From CAVUMR01 sp963742715 (GTDB lineage: Bacteria > Actinomycetota > Actinomycetes > Mycobacteriales > Micromonosporaceae), in assembly GCA_963742715.1 (NCBI GenBank), contig CAVUMR010000002.1:434001-498000 (forward strand): a DNA stretch of 64,000 bases. The letters are read 5' to 3'. Each line of letters begins with the position of its first letter. Position 1 is the stretch's first letter. The position numbers and the translations under genes were made by a program. This document shows, piece after piece, positions 38,655 to 46,755 of this stretch. The notes under the pieces are model-generated. The model was not told the DNA's origin. It did not search any database and was given only the letters and a program-made list of their open reading frames with translations.

Positions 38655-38688
38655 CCCCGGCGGGCGGTCGTCGCGCCGCCCGCCGGGG
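38655..38688 (+). terminator. intra-operon hairpin after the Liv binding-protein gene
   Basis: CCCCGGCGGGCGG (38655-38667) pairs perfectly with 38676-38688 across an 8-base loop, starting four bases after the binding-protein stop. Permease genes follow on the same strand, so it is an internal leaky terminator or a 3' stabiliser. Confidence 0.8.
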
Positions 38689-38712
38689 GCGACCTGGGTG
38701 ATGGGAGGCGCC

Positions 38713-38887
38713 GTGAGCGCGAGGAGTGCAGCGGAGCAAGCCCCGCAGTCGCGAACCAGGGAGGCGCCGTGAGCGCGAGGAGTGCAGCGGAGCAAGCCCC
38801 GCAGTCGCGAACCAGGGAGGCGCCGTGAGCGCGAGGAGTGCAGCGGAGCAAGCCCCGCAGTCGCGAACCAGGGAGGCGCCGTGAGCG
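38713..38887 (+). repeat. 56-bp tandem repeat carrying a ribosome site and GTG start
   Basis: Three identical units begin at GTG 38713, 38769 and 38825. The start of a fourth (GTGAGCG) is the livH initiation codon region at 38881. Each unit ends in GGGAGGCGCC, a ribosome site for the next GTG. From each GTG an 18-residue mini-ORF reads to a TGA that overlaps the following GTG (GTGA), because 56 bases plus one make 19 codons. A diverged relative forms the first codons of livM (39750-39790). Confidence 0.92.
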
Positions 38888-39753
38888 AGTTCGTCCAGTA
38901 CACGTTGCAGGGGCTTGCCGCCGGCAGCTTCTACGCGGTCGCCGCGCTCGGCCTCGCCGTGATTTTCGGCGTACTCGGCGTGGTGAACTTCGCGCACGGC
39001 GCCTGCTACATGCTCGGCGCGATCGGCGCGGCGGTACTGCTGGAAGAGACCGGGCTCGGGTTCTGGCCGGCGCTCGTGCTGGTACCGCTGGCCCTGTTCG
39101 GCTTCGGCGTGCTGATCGAGCGGCTGCTGGTGCGGTGGCTGATCCGGCTCGACCCGCTGTACAACTTCCTGCTCACGTTCGGGCTGGCGTTGCTGCTGGT
39201 GGACCTGGTGAAGCGGCGGTACGGCGTGTCCGGGCTGCCGTACCGCCGGCCGGCGCTGCTGGACGGGCGGGCCGAGGTGTGGTCGCTGACGCTGCCGGTG
39301 TACCAGCTGTTCGTCCTCGGCTTCTCGGTGCTGGTGTGCGTCACGGTGTGGCTCGTGCTCACCCGTACCCGGGTCGGCATGGTGGTACGGGCGGCCACCG
39401 AGAACGCCGAGCGCACCCGCGCGCTGGGCATCCGGGTGGACCGCTGGGTGATCCCGGTGTTCGGCTTCGGGATCGCGCTGGCCGGACTCGCCGGGGTGCT
39501 GGCCGCGCCGTTCCGCGCGATCACCGCCGACATGGGCAGCAACTTCGTGATCATTCTGTTCGCGGTCGTGGTGATCGGCGGGCTCGGCTCGATCCTCGGC
39601 GCGGTGGTGGCCGGCTTCCTGGTCGGGCTGGTCGAGGCGTACGGCCAGGCGTACGCGCCGGCGTTCGCGCAGATTCTCATCTTCGTACTGATGGCGGTCG
39701 TGATCCTGCTGCGACCGGCCGGGCTGTTCGGTAGACGGGAGGAGGCAGCGTGA
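38881..39753 (+). CDS. livH: branched-chain amino acid-type ABC permease (LivH-like)
   Basis: The protein has 290 residues from GTG 38881. Upstream in-frame starts exist only inside the repeat (e.g. 38782). About eight hydrophobic helices are seen, beginning FVQYTLQGLAAGSFYAVAAL and VIFGVLGVVNFAHGACYMLG, the classic LivH entry. The conserved loop RTRVGMVVRAATENAERTRA contacts the ATPase. Translation probably depends on the ribosome site and stop/start coupling supplied by the last repeat unit. Its own stop overlaps the livM GTG. Confidence 0.92.
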   Translation: MSEFVQYTLQGLAAGSFYAVAALGLAVIFGVLGVVNFAHGACYMLGAIGAAVLLEETGLGFWPALVLVPLALFGFGVLIERLLVRWLIRLDPLYNFLLTFGLALLLVDLVKRRYGVSGLPYRRPALLDGRAEVWSLTLPVYQLFVLGFSVLVCVTVWLVLTRTRVGMVVRAATENAERTRALGIRVDRWVIPVFGFGIALAGLAGVLAAPFRAITADMGSNFVIILFAVVVIGGLGSILGAVVAGFLVGLVEAYGQAYAPAFAQILIFVLMAVVILLRPAGLFGRREEAA

Positions 39754-40934
39754 GCGAGGAGTGCGGCGAAGCGGAGCCCCGCAGTCGCGGCGGAAGGCAG
39801 CAGAGCATGAGGCGCTGGTTCCTGCTCGCGGTCGGGCTGCTGGCTGCGCTGGCGCTGCCCTGGCTCATCTACCCGCCGGTGGCGGTCGACATCGCGGCAT
39901 GGGCGCTGTTCGCGCTGGCGGTCGACATCCTGCTCGGGTACACCGGGCTGCTCTCGTTCGGTCATGCCGCGTTCTGGGGCGTCTCGGCGTACGTGACGGG
40001 CCTGGTCGCGCTGCACGCCACGGTGCCGTTCCCGGTGGCGGTACTGGCCGGCGCGGTGGTGGCGATGGTGCTCGCGGTGCCGATCGGGTACCTGTCGGTG
40101 CGCCGTACCGGCATCTACTTCGCCATGGTCACGCTGGCTTTCGCGCAGATGATCTACTTCGCCGCGAACCAGTGGCGGTCGGTGACCGGTGGCGAGAACG
40201 GCCTGCAGGCGATCCCCAAGTCGTTCTTCGGCGTCGAGTCGGTGGAGGCCGACGCGTTCTACTTCTACTACGCGGCCCTGCCGATCGTGCTGGCCGGTAT
40301 GTGGTTCGGCTGGCGGCTGGTGCACTCGCCGTTCGGCCGGGTGCTGACGGCGGTACGGGACAACCCGGCCCGGGCGCGAGCCCTCGGCTACCACGTGGAG
40401 CGGTACAAGATCCTCGCGTTCGTCCTGTCCGCTGGTCTCGCCGGGCTGGCCGGCGGAGTGTTCGCCGCGAGCCACGGGTTCGCCTCGCTGGAGGATGTGA
40501 ATTGGACCACATCCGGCAAGGTCGTACTGATCACCGTGCTGGGCGGTATGGGCACCTTGTGGGGCGGTGTCCTCGGCGCTGTGGTGGTGGTGATCCTCGA
40601 GGACCAGCTGACCAGTTCCGGCTTCGAGGGCACCGGAATAATTCTTGGTTCGGTGTTCGTGCTCGCGGTCCTGTTGTTCCGTCGGGGCATCTGGGGCACC
40701 GCGACAGTGCTGTGGCAACACCGCCGCAACCGGACCGTTACACGATCCGGGAGTACGGATGGGGCCATAGCGGCACAATCGGTCCCGTCCCGGCCGGCTG
40801 CGACGGGTCCGGCGGCCGTTGCCACCGACGCGATCGGGCCCGCGGGGACCGCTCCCGGCGTCGATCCGCCGGCGTCCGAACCGCCGTCCGGAGGGCGTGG
40901 AACGGTCCCGTCTGGTGACAGGGGCCCGGGATAG
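39750..40934 (+). CDS. livM: branched-chain amino acid-type ABC permease (LivM-like)
   Basis: The protein has 394 residues from GTG 39750, overlapping the livH stop, or 375 from ATG 39807 (MRRWFLLAVG). The first 19 codons are a diverged copy of the 56-bp repeat and are not family sequence, so the repeat has either been fused to livM or serves only as its leader. LivM helices begin LLAVGLLAALALPWLIYPPV; LLGYTGLLSFGHAAFWGVSA and the loop SPFGRVLTAVRDNPARARALG are typical. The C-terminal ~70 residues are a disordered proline-rich extension. Confidence 0.9.
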   Translation: MSEECGEAEPRSRGGRQQSMRRWFLLAVGLLAALALPWLIYPPVAVDIAAWALFALAVDILLGYTGLLSFGHAAFWGVSAYVTGLVALHATVPFPVAVLAGAVVAMVLAVPIGYLSVRRTGIYFAMVTLAFAQMIYFAANQWRSVTGGENGLQAIPKSFFGVESVEADAFYFYYAALPIVLAGMWFGWRLVHSPFGRVLTAVRDNPARARALGYHVERYKILAFVLSAGLAGLAGGVFAASHGFASLEDVNWTTSGKVVLITVLGGMGTLWGGVLGAVVVVILEDQLTSSGFEGTGIILGSVFVLAVLLFRRGIWGTATVLWQHRRNRTVTRSGSTDGAIAAQSVPSRPAATGPAAVATDAIGPAGTAPGVDPPASEPPSGGRGTVPSGDRGPG

Positions 40935-41011
40935 CGGCGGAACCCCTACCCGACGCGGTAGGTTGTAGAGGCTGGTCGTGATTCTTGCGTGTGTTCGTGG
41001 TGATCTATGAG

Positions 41012-41035
41012 GCCCGCGAATCAGGTCCCGCGGGC
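41012..41035 (+). terminator. terminator after the Liv operon
   Basis: GCCCGCG at 41012-41018 pairs with CGCGGGC at 41029-41035 across ten bases and is followed by a pyrimidine run (TTCCTCGTCTCCC). It lies 78 bases after the livM stop and about 90 before cspA. It could instead belong to the cspA leader. Confidence 0.65.
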
Positions 41036-41127
41036 TTCCTCGTCTCCCATTTCGGATGAGGTTGCCGGCCGACGAACGGCTAGTTGGGTTCGCAAGGTGC
41101 GACCCACACTCCGAGGAGGAGACAGGT

Positions 41128-41331
41128 ATGGCACAGGGCACTGTGAAGTGGTTCAACGGAGACAAGGGTTACGGCTTCATCACCGTCGATGACGGCAGCA
41201 AGGATGTCTTCGTCCACTTCTCCGAGATCCAGTCCAACGGCTTCCGCAGCCTGGACGAGAACCAGCGGGTGGAGTTCGAGATCACCCAGGGCCCCAAGGG
41301 TCCGCAGGCCAGCGGCGTCCGCGTCATCTGA
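41128..41331 (+). CDS. cspA: cold-shock protein, CspA family
   Basis: The protein has 67 residues forming one OB-fold. RNA-binding motifs RNP1 (KGYGFITVD) and RNP2 (DVFVHFSEI) are intact, and the start GTVKWFNGDKG is standard. It acts as an RNA chaperone; many actinomycete copies are constitutive. Start at ATG 41128 with a very strong GAGGAGGAG ribosome site; the in-frame start at 41056 is leader. Monocistronic, with a leader that may exceed 100 bases and a good terminator. Confidence 0.96.
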   Translation: MAQGTVKWFNGDKGYGFITVDDGSKDVFVHFSEIQSNGFRSLDENQRVEFEITQGPKGPQASGVRVI

Positions 41332-41363
41332 CGCGACCCCAGCAGACTGGATAAGTAAAGGTC

Positions 41364-41388
41364 GGTCGGGAGCCTCCGGCTCCCGACC
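41364..41388 (+). terminator. intrinsic terminator of cspA
   Basis: An 11-base perfect stem (GGTCGGGAGCC against GGCTCCCGACC, loop TCC) is extendable by a C-G pair and followed by CCTTTCTTGGTT. It begins 33 bases after the cspA stop and is the most canonical terminator in the window. Confidence 0.9.
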
Positions 41389-41399
41389 GGCCTTTCTTG

Positions 41400-41737
41400 G
41401 TTAGATCGTGTTCTCTCGATCCCGGCTCGCCGGGATCGGCGGACACGGCGCAGTACATCCTCGCCGTCACCGCACCCGCTCCGCGCGCAGTTCCTCCGGT
41501 GGTACCGCCCCGGAGCTGCGGCGCCAGCGCTCATCGCAGCGCTTCGTCGGCCAGCGGACGGCCTCGGCCGGGTCACCGGCCGCGGTCGGTCCACCTGCTT
41601 CAACCGCGGTGGACCGACCGCGCTTCTCCCGTACCGGCTTTCGGCGCTCGCCGGCCCAGCGCGTCCTGCGGGCCAGCGCGTCCTGCGGGCCAGGGCGGCG
41701 CCAGCCGGGCAATGCGGCGCCACGCGGCAGGGGCGGC
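41400..41737. other. 338-bp intergenic region with two strong hairpins
   Basis: CGATCCCGGC-TC-GCCGGGATCG at 41417-41438 is a 10-base stem. CGCGGTCGGTCCACC at 41581-41595 pairs perfectly over 15 bases with 41608-41622 across a 12-base loop. A 17-18-base direct repeat around CAGCGCGTCCTGCGGGC follows at 41656-41692. A weak minus-strand frame of 81 codons (41467-41712, TTG start) crosses the region but has no ribosome site or recognisable family, so I do not call it. The long stem could be a terminator, a structured RNA or an element remnant. Confidence 0.55.
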
Positions 41738-42325
41738 TCAGGTCGCGGCGTGCTCGGGTTCCTTGTGCCGGCCGCCGAGCAGCTCGGCTTCCGGCGCGAC
41801 CCGACCGAGGTGCCGCATTCCCACGATCGACAGGATCAGCATGAGGCCGCCGAGGGTGAAGCTGGCGATGGCGGCCCACCGCGCGATCTGCGCGATCTTC
41901 CAGAAGGCGTACGCGTTGAGCAGCAGCCCGCGCAGCGCCTCGCCGCGGAACAGCGTCTGTACCTGTGCCTGGAGTTGGGCGTTGTCCGGGTCGGCCTGGG
42001 CCGCGGCGCTCACCTCGGAGTAGGTCTTCCCGTCGGCGACCTCCCTGAGGTGTACCGCGATGAAGTGGTCCGCGTACACCTCGGCCTGTTCGCCGGTGAC
42101 CAGTTGCTGACCGGCGTACTTGTTGAGGTACGGGCCGACCTCGGGTGAGTCGAGCGCCTCGCTGCCCTTCTTCGGGAAGAAGATCTTCTGGGTGACGAGC
42201 TGGTCGTGTACGGAATCGTTGGCGAAGTTGTAGCCCCACATCAGTAGCCCGCCGGACGCCACCAGCACGATGGTGAGGACGAGTCCACTGGCGATCATGA
42301 TGATGTCGAAGGTCCTGCGGCGCAT
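41738..42325 (-). CDS. two-helix membrane protein of unknown function
   Basis: The protein has 195 residues. A transmembrane helix is near the N-terminus (IMIASGLVLTIVLVASGGLL) and a second near the C-terminus (AAIASFTLGGLMLILSIVGM). Between them lies a ~110-residue extracytoplasmic domain with FFPKKGSEALDSPEVGPYLN and YADHFIAVHLREVADGKTYSEV. This pattern belongs to a common but uncharacterised actinobacterial membrane family. No enzymatic motif is visible. It lies alone between cspA and the GAF regulator. Confidence 0.75.
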   Translation of the reverse strand: MRRRTFDIIMIASGLVLTIVLVASGGLLMWGYNFANDSVHDQLVTQKIFFPKKGSEALDSPEVGPYLNKYAGQQLVTGEQAEVYADHFIAVHLREVADGKTYSEVSAAAQADPDNAQLQAQVQTLFRGEALRGLLLNAYAFWKIAQIARWAAIASFTLGGLMLILSIVGMRHLGRVAPEAELLGGRHKEPEHAAT

Positions 42326-42387
42326 CTGAAGCCTCCATTGCTCCGTGGTCTCTGCGGGATTCGCCGGGGCGCACCTGAGGCACTTAA

Positions 42388-42415
42388 AGTAGCTGTAAAG
42401 CTACTATCAGTAATG
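42388..42415 (+). promoter_or_regulatory. GTAGCT-type palindrome and -10-like box before an orphan start
   Basis: AGTAGCT-GTAA-AGCTACT (42388-42405) is a perfect 7-base inverted repeat. TACTAT at 42402-42407 could be a -10 box, and ATG at 42413 lies five bases behind it. The layout and the sequence GCTACTATCAGT match the operator/promoter of the MFS gene at 46.76 kb. The ATG opens a frame that runs straight into the opposite-strand regulator gene. Confidence 0.5.
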
Positions 42416-42476
42416 AACAAATGCGCAAACGCTCCGGCGGGTGGCGTCAGTCAGGAGCTGGATCGCTGGATGCGCG

Positions 42477-44354
42477 TCAGGACAGAGCCGGGCCGAGGCG
42501 GTACAGGCGGAGCGCGAGCTGTACCTCCAGGGACCGGTCCGGTTGCTGCCAGTCGTCACCGAGCAGCGCCTCGATCCGGGACAGCCGCTGGCCGACGGTG
42601 TTCACGTGTACGTGCAGTGCGGCCGCGGTACGGGCCAGGTTGCCGCCGTGCGCGAAGTACTCCGTCAGCGTGTGTACGAGCTGCGTGCCGCGCCGCTCGT
42701 CATAGGCCACCACCGGCCCGATCGTCGCGGTGACGAAGCCGCCGACGTCCCGTCCGTCGCCGAGCAGTACGCCGACGAAGCCCAGCTCCTCGACGCTCGC
42801 GGCCGCGCCCTCCCGGCCGAGCGCGAGCAGTGAGTCCATACAGCGACGGGCTTCTGCGTACGCGCCGACCAGCGCGTCCGGACGGGCAGCCGGCCCGGCC
42901 GCGCCGGCGGTCACCGGGTTGCCGAGGGCGGCGGCCAGTTCCCGGGCGACCAGCCGGGCCGCCTCGCCGGCGTCCAGGCCGGGTAGCAGCAGGACGGCCA
43001 GCCCGCGGAACTCGCCACCCAGCCCGGACCGCGGCGAGGCGACCTGGCCGGCCGCGAACGCGACCCGACGGCGATCCGCGGCCGCGGTGCGGCTCACCAC
43101 CACCGCGTGCGGCCGGGTGAGGTCCACGTCGAGCAGCCGGGCGCGCTCGATCAGCCCGTCGGCGTCGCGCATCGGTTCGGCCAGCAGGTCGTCGAGCAGG
43201 TCGCCCCGTACCTGACTCTCCGCCTCGGCCATCGACCGGCGGAACAGCAGGAGCAGCGCGGTCACCATGGCGGCGCGCTCCAGGATGAGCTGGTCGGCGT
43301 CGTCCAGATCGTCCCGGCCCAGCACGAGTACGCCGAGCTGCTCCGCCCCCGCGGCGGCCGGCGCGATCCAGCTGCCCGCGCACGGTACCGAGCGGCCGGT
43401 GGCCCGGCTGGTGGCGAGCGCTCCGCGCAACGTACCGGGGTCGGGGGGGCTGAGCCGCGGATCGCCGACCCGCGCCAGGACATGCCCGTCCGCGTCGAGG
43501 ATCGCGAGCGTGCCGCCGAGTACCTCGGTGACCGCCGCGGCCACGTCCTCCACCCCGCCGCCGCGCAGCAGCAGTCCGGCCAGCCGGTCGTGCGCCTCGG
43601 CCGCCCGTTCCACCGCCGCGCTGTGCGCGCGTACCAGCCCGGTCGCCCGGTTCAGCTCGTCCAGCGCGGCGCGGGTCTCGTCCAGCAGCCGGGCGTTGTC
43701 GATTGCCACCGAGGCGTGCGCGGCCAGCGAGCTGAGCAGCGCGACCTCGTCCCGCGCCCACGGCCGCTCGCTGCGGTTCGCCGCGTACAGCACGCCGATG
43801 ACCCGGCGGCCGAGCAGCAGTGGTACGCCGAGAATCGACACCAGCCCCTCGTCGGCGACCGAGCCGTCGATCTCGTCGGTGTGCCGGAACCGGTCGTCCG
43901 GCAGGTAGTTCGCGGTCGAGTACGGCTGGCCGGTCTGCGCCACCAGGCCACCCAGGCCACGGCCGAGCGGGATCCGGACCCGCTGGAACCGGGCGGAGAC
44001 CGAACCGTCGGTGACCCGCATGTACGTCTCGGTGCCGGTGTCGTCGAGCATCGACAGGTACGCCACGTCGGTACGGAGCAGTCCACGCGCCCGGTGCACG
44101 ATCGCGCGCAGTACCGCGTCCAGGTCCCGCAGCGCGGCCAGGTCGGAGGCGGTGTCGTACAGGGCGGCCAGCTCGGCCTCGCGCCGCCGGCGCCGTTCGA
44201 GCGTCTCCCGGATCCGCAGCGCGAGCAGCTTGGCCCGCTCCAGTTCGGCGATGGCGGCCGCGTCCTCGCCCCGGGCGCGTGCCTCCACCAGCGGGCGTTC
44301 GAACTCCACCGCGGTGGCGTCGGCGGCCAGCAGCTCGAGGAACACGCTGGACAT
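42477..44354 (-). CDS. GAF-domain PucR/CdaR-type transcriptional regulator
   Basis: The protein has 625 residues from ATG 44354; the same frame is open far upstream through neighbouring genes, and GTG 44393 is an alternative start. A helical start (ELERAKLLALRIRETLERRR) is followed by a GAF domain (LRTDVAYLSMLDDTGTETYM, LGVPLLLGRRVIGVLYAANR). A central PucR-like region precedes the C-terminal helix-turn-helix (NLARTAAALHVHVNTVGQRLSRIEALLG). This layout is common for regulators of catabolic genes and often sits beside 3-hydroxybutyrate dehydrogenase, as here. It probably senses a small ligand and controls the adjacent genes. Confidence 0.85.
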   Translation of the reverse strand: MSSVFLELLAADATAVEFERPLVEARARGEDAAAIAELERAKLLALRIRETLERRRRREAELAALYDTASDLAALRDLDAVLRAIVHRARGLLRTDVAYLSMLDDTGTETYMRVTDGSVSARFQRVRIPLGRGLGGLVAQTGQPYSTANYLPDDRFRHTDEIDGSVADEGLVSILGVPLLLGRRVIGVLYAANRSERPWARDEVALLSSLAAHASVAIDNARLLDETRAALDELNRATGLVRAHSAAVERAAEAHDRLAGLLLRGGGVEDVAAAVTEVLGGTLAILDADGHVLARVGDPRLSPPDPGTLRGALATSRATGRSVPCAGSWIAPAAAGAEQLGVLVLGRDDLDDADQLILERAAMVTALLLLFRRSMAEAESQVRGDLLDDLLAEPMRDADGLIERARLLDVDLTRPHAVVVSRTAAADRRRVAFAAGQVASPRSGLGGEFRGLAVLLLPGLDAGEAARLVARELAAALGNPVTAGAAGPAARPDALVGAYAEARRCMDSLLALGREGAAASVEELGFVGVLLGDGRDVGGFVTATIGPVVAYDERRGTQLVHTLTEYFAHGGNLARTAAALHVHVNTVGQRLSRIEALLGDDWQQPDRSLEVQLALRLYRLGPALS

Positions 44355-44470
44355 CACGGCGGGGATTCTCGCCTCCGGGTCGGCCGATGTCACGGCCGGC
44401 AGCGGGCGCGAAGCGGCCGGCGGCGCCGCTCCCGCCGCGGCCGGCGGTGCGCCGGCCGGTCGCGGCGTGT

Positions 44471-45259
44471 TCAGTGCGCCGTCCACCCGCCGTCCATCAG
44501 GAACGACGAGCCGGTGATGAACGAGGCCTGCGGACTGCACAGGTACGCCACCATTTCGGCGACCTCGGCCGGCTCGATCAGCCGCTTGAGCGCGGCCGGG
44601 GCCAGCATGATCTGCTCCACCACCTCGTCCGCGGAGATGTCGTGGTGCCGCGCCTGGTCGGCGATCTGCCGCTCGACCAGGGGAGTCCGCACGTACGCGG
44701 GGCACACGCAGTTCGAGGTGACGCCGTGCGGCGCGCCCTCCAGCGCGACCACTTTGGACAGTCCCTCCAGCCCGTGCTTGGCGGACACGTACGCGGACTT
44801 GAACGGCGAGGCGCGCAGGCCGTGTACCGACGAGATGTTCACCACCCGGCCCCAGCCCTGGCCGTACATGTGTGGCAGCAGTCGCCGGACCAGCCGGAAC
44901 GGTGCCTCCAGCATGACCGTCAGGATCTGGCCGAACGTCTCCGGCGGGAAGTCCTCCAGCGGCGCGACGTGCTGGAGTCCGGCGTTGTTCACCAGGATGT
45001 CGGCGGCCACCTCGAGCCGGTCGATCGCGGCCAGGTCGGACAGGTCCAGCGCGAGCGGCTCGCCGCCGAGCTCGGCCGCCACCTCCTTGGCCGCGTCGCC
45101 GTTCAGGTCGACCACCCAGACCCGCGCCCCGGCCGCGGCCAGCCGTTCGGCACAGGCCCGGCCGATGCCGCTCGCACCACCGGTCACCAGGGCGGTACGC
45201 CCGGACAGGTCGAGGTCGAGTCGGGCGGGCTGGCCGGGGGCGGGCGTGGAGCCGGTCAT
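44471..45259 (-). CDS. 3-hydroxybutyrate dehydrogenase (short-chain dehydrogenase)
   Basis: The protein has 262 residues. It has the SDR cofactor motif TGGASGIG, NNAGLQH, the catalytic serine in NISSVHG and the YxxxK pair in SAYVSAKHGLEG. The segment LQHVAPLEDFPPE and the end FLMDGGWTAH are typical of 3-hydroxybutyrate dehydrogenases, which interconvert 3-hydroxybutyrate and acetoacetate with NAD. It is cytoplasmic and tetrameric in the family. It lies between the GAF regulator and the broken kynureninase gene on the same strand. Confidence 0.88.
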   Translation of the reverse strand: MTGSTPAPGQPARLDLDLSGRTALVTGGASGIGRACAERLAAAGARVWVVDLNGDAAKEVAAELGGEPLALDLSDLAAIDRLEVAADILVNNAGLQHVAPLEDFPPETFGQILTVMLEAPFRLVRRLLPHMYGQGWGRVVNISSVHGLRASPFKSAYVSAKHGLEGLSKVVALEGAPHGVTSNCVCPAYVRTPLVERQIADQARHHDISADEVVEQIMLAPAALKRLIEPAEVAEMVAYLCSPQASFITGSSFLMDGGWTAH

Positions 45260-45382
45260 GAGGCAGACGGTAGGAACCGGATGGAACGGTTCCCACGGCC
45301 GGCCGGCACACAGTTACCCATGGACCCATGTTGGGACCCGACATGCCGGCCGGCATCCCGAACCGGTCGGACCGGTGGTACC

Positions 45383-46643
45383 TCAGGTCACCCGGGCCAG
45401 CGTCGTGTCGTACCGCTCGTGGGTCCCCTCGGCCACGATCCGGCGCAGCCGGTCCAGGCCGTCCCACACCTCGACGAACCGGGTGTACAGCGGCGCCAGT
45501 CCGATCCGGAGCCGGTCCGGGGTGCGGTAGTCCGGGATGACCGACGCGTCCTTGAGGGCCTGGCACAGCTGCCACGCCTGCGGGTGGTACAGCGAAATGT
45601 GGGCCCCGCGCGCGTCTGGGCTCCGCGGTGAGGCCAGCCGGAAGCCGTACGGCGTCGAGCCACTCGTCGGCCAGGTCCACCGCGTACGAGGTGAGCTGCT
45701 GGGCCTTGCGGTACAGCGCGTCGATGCCCGCCTCGGCGATCATGCCGGCGCCTTCCCGCACGGCGTACAGGCCGAGGATCGACGGGGTGCCGACACAGAA
45801 CCGGTCGATCGAGTCGTCCGGGACGTACCGGCTGTCCATGGCGAACTGGTCGCGCTGGCCGAACCAGCCCCAGATCGGTTGGCGCAGGCTCGCGTGCAGG
45901 TCCCGCCGCACGTACAGGAAGGCGGGCGCGCCCGGTCCGGCGTTGAGGTACTTGTAGGTGCAGCCGATGGCGAGATCGGCACCGGACGCGGCCAGCGGTA
46001 CCGGTACCGAGCCGGCCGAGTGGCACAGGTCCCACAGCATCAGCGCGCCGGCGTCATGCACGAGACCGGTCACCGCGGCCAGGTCGGCGAGGGCGCCGGA
46101 GCGGTACGCCACGTGCGAGAGCGACACCAGCGCGACGTCGGCGTCGACCGCCTGCCGCAGCGCGTCGTGATCCAGCCCGGTGTCGATGTCGGTCGGTACC
46201 ACCCGCAGCTCGTAGCCGCGCGCCTCGGTCAGCCCCTGCAGCACGTACTGGTCGGTCGGAAAGTTGTCGTCGTCGGTGACGATGACGCGCCGGCCGGGTC
46301 TGGCGTCACAGGCCGCCGAGGCCAGCTTGTACAGGTTGACGCTGGTCGAGTCGCACACCACGACCTCGCCCGGCTCGACCCCGAGTACGCCGGTGGCCAG
46401 CTCGTCACCGGCGTGCCGGGCGAGCGCGATCCAGTGCGACCAGCCGTTGACCAGCTCCTGGCCCCACTCCTGGTCGATCGCCGCCCGCAGCCGGTCGACG
46501 GTGGACCGGGGCAGCCGGCCGAGCGAGTTGCCGTCGAAGTACACGAGGTCGGGGTCGGCGATCACGAACCGGTCCCGGAACGGGGCGAGCGGATCGGTCG
46601 AGTCCCGGGCTTCGGCGTCGGAGCGCGGCATCGTGTCGGTCAC
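45383..46643 (-). pseudogene. kynU: kynureninase with a frameshift near its C-terminal quarter
   Basis: The N-terminal ~330 codons (GTG 46643 or ATG 46631) encode kynureninase: LVYFDGNSLGRLP, the phosphate-binding core and the PLP lysine in GCTYKYLNAGPGAPAF. Near 45650 the frame is lost. The remaining C-terminus continues in another frame to TGA 45383-45385, reading GFRLASP, RGAHISLYHPQAW, VIPDYRTPDRLRIGLAPLYT and so on. One extra base in GACGCCGTACGGC explains the shift. The uninterrupted protein would have ~419 residues. It cleaves L-kynurenine to anthranilate and alanine. This is either a true recent pseudogene or a base error in the sequence. The truncated frame runs on through the next two genes without a stop. 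Confidence 0.85.
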
Positions 46644-46755
46644 AGTGCCATCGTGCCGCCTCCCGGGCCCGGCCGGAATTGTCCAGCTCCGTGAGGTGGT
46701 CGGCGCGGGGCTGGATCCGCCGGGCCGGCTGCTTGGTACGGGGACTTCCAAGATT

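Noticed and set aside
38713..38880. CRISPR-like array in the 56-bp repeats
   Set aside because: Units are directly adjacent with no spacers and no cas genes are near; it is a simple tandem repeat.
41467..41712. 81-codon minus-strand gene behind the two-helix membrane protein
   Set aside because: TTG start, no ribosome site, basic composition typical of antisense GC-rich DNA, and a 15-bp perfect stem-loop inside it.
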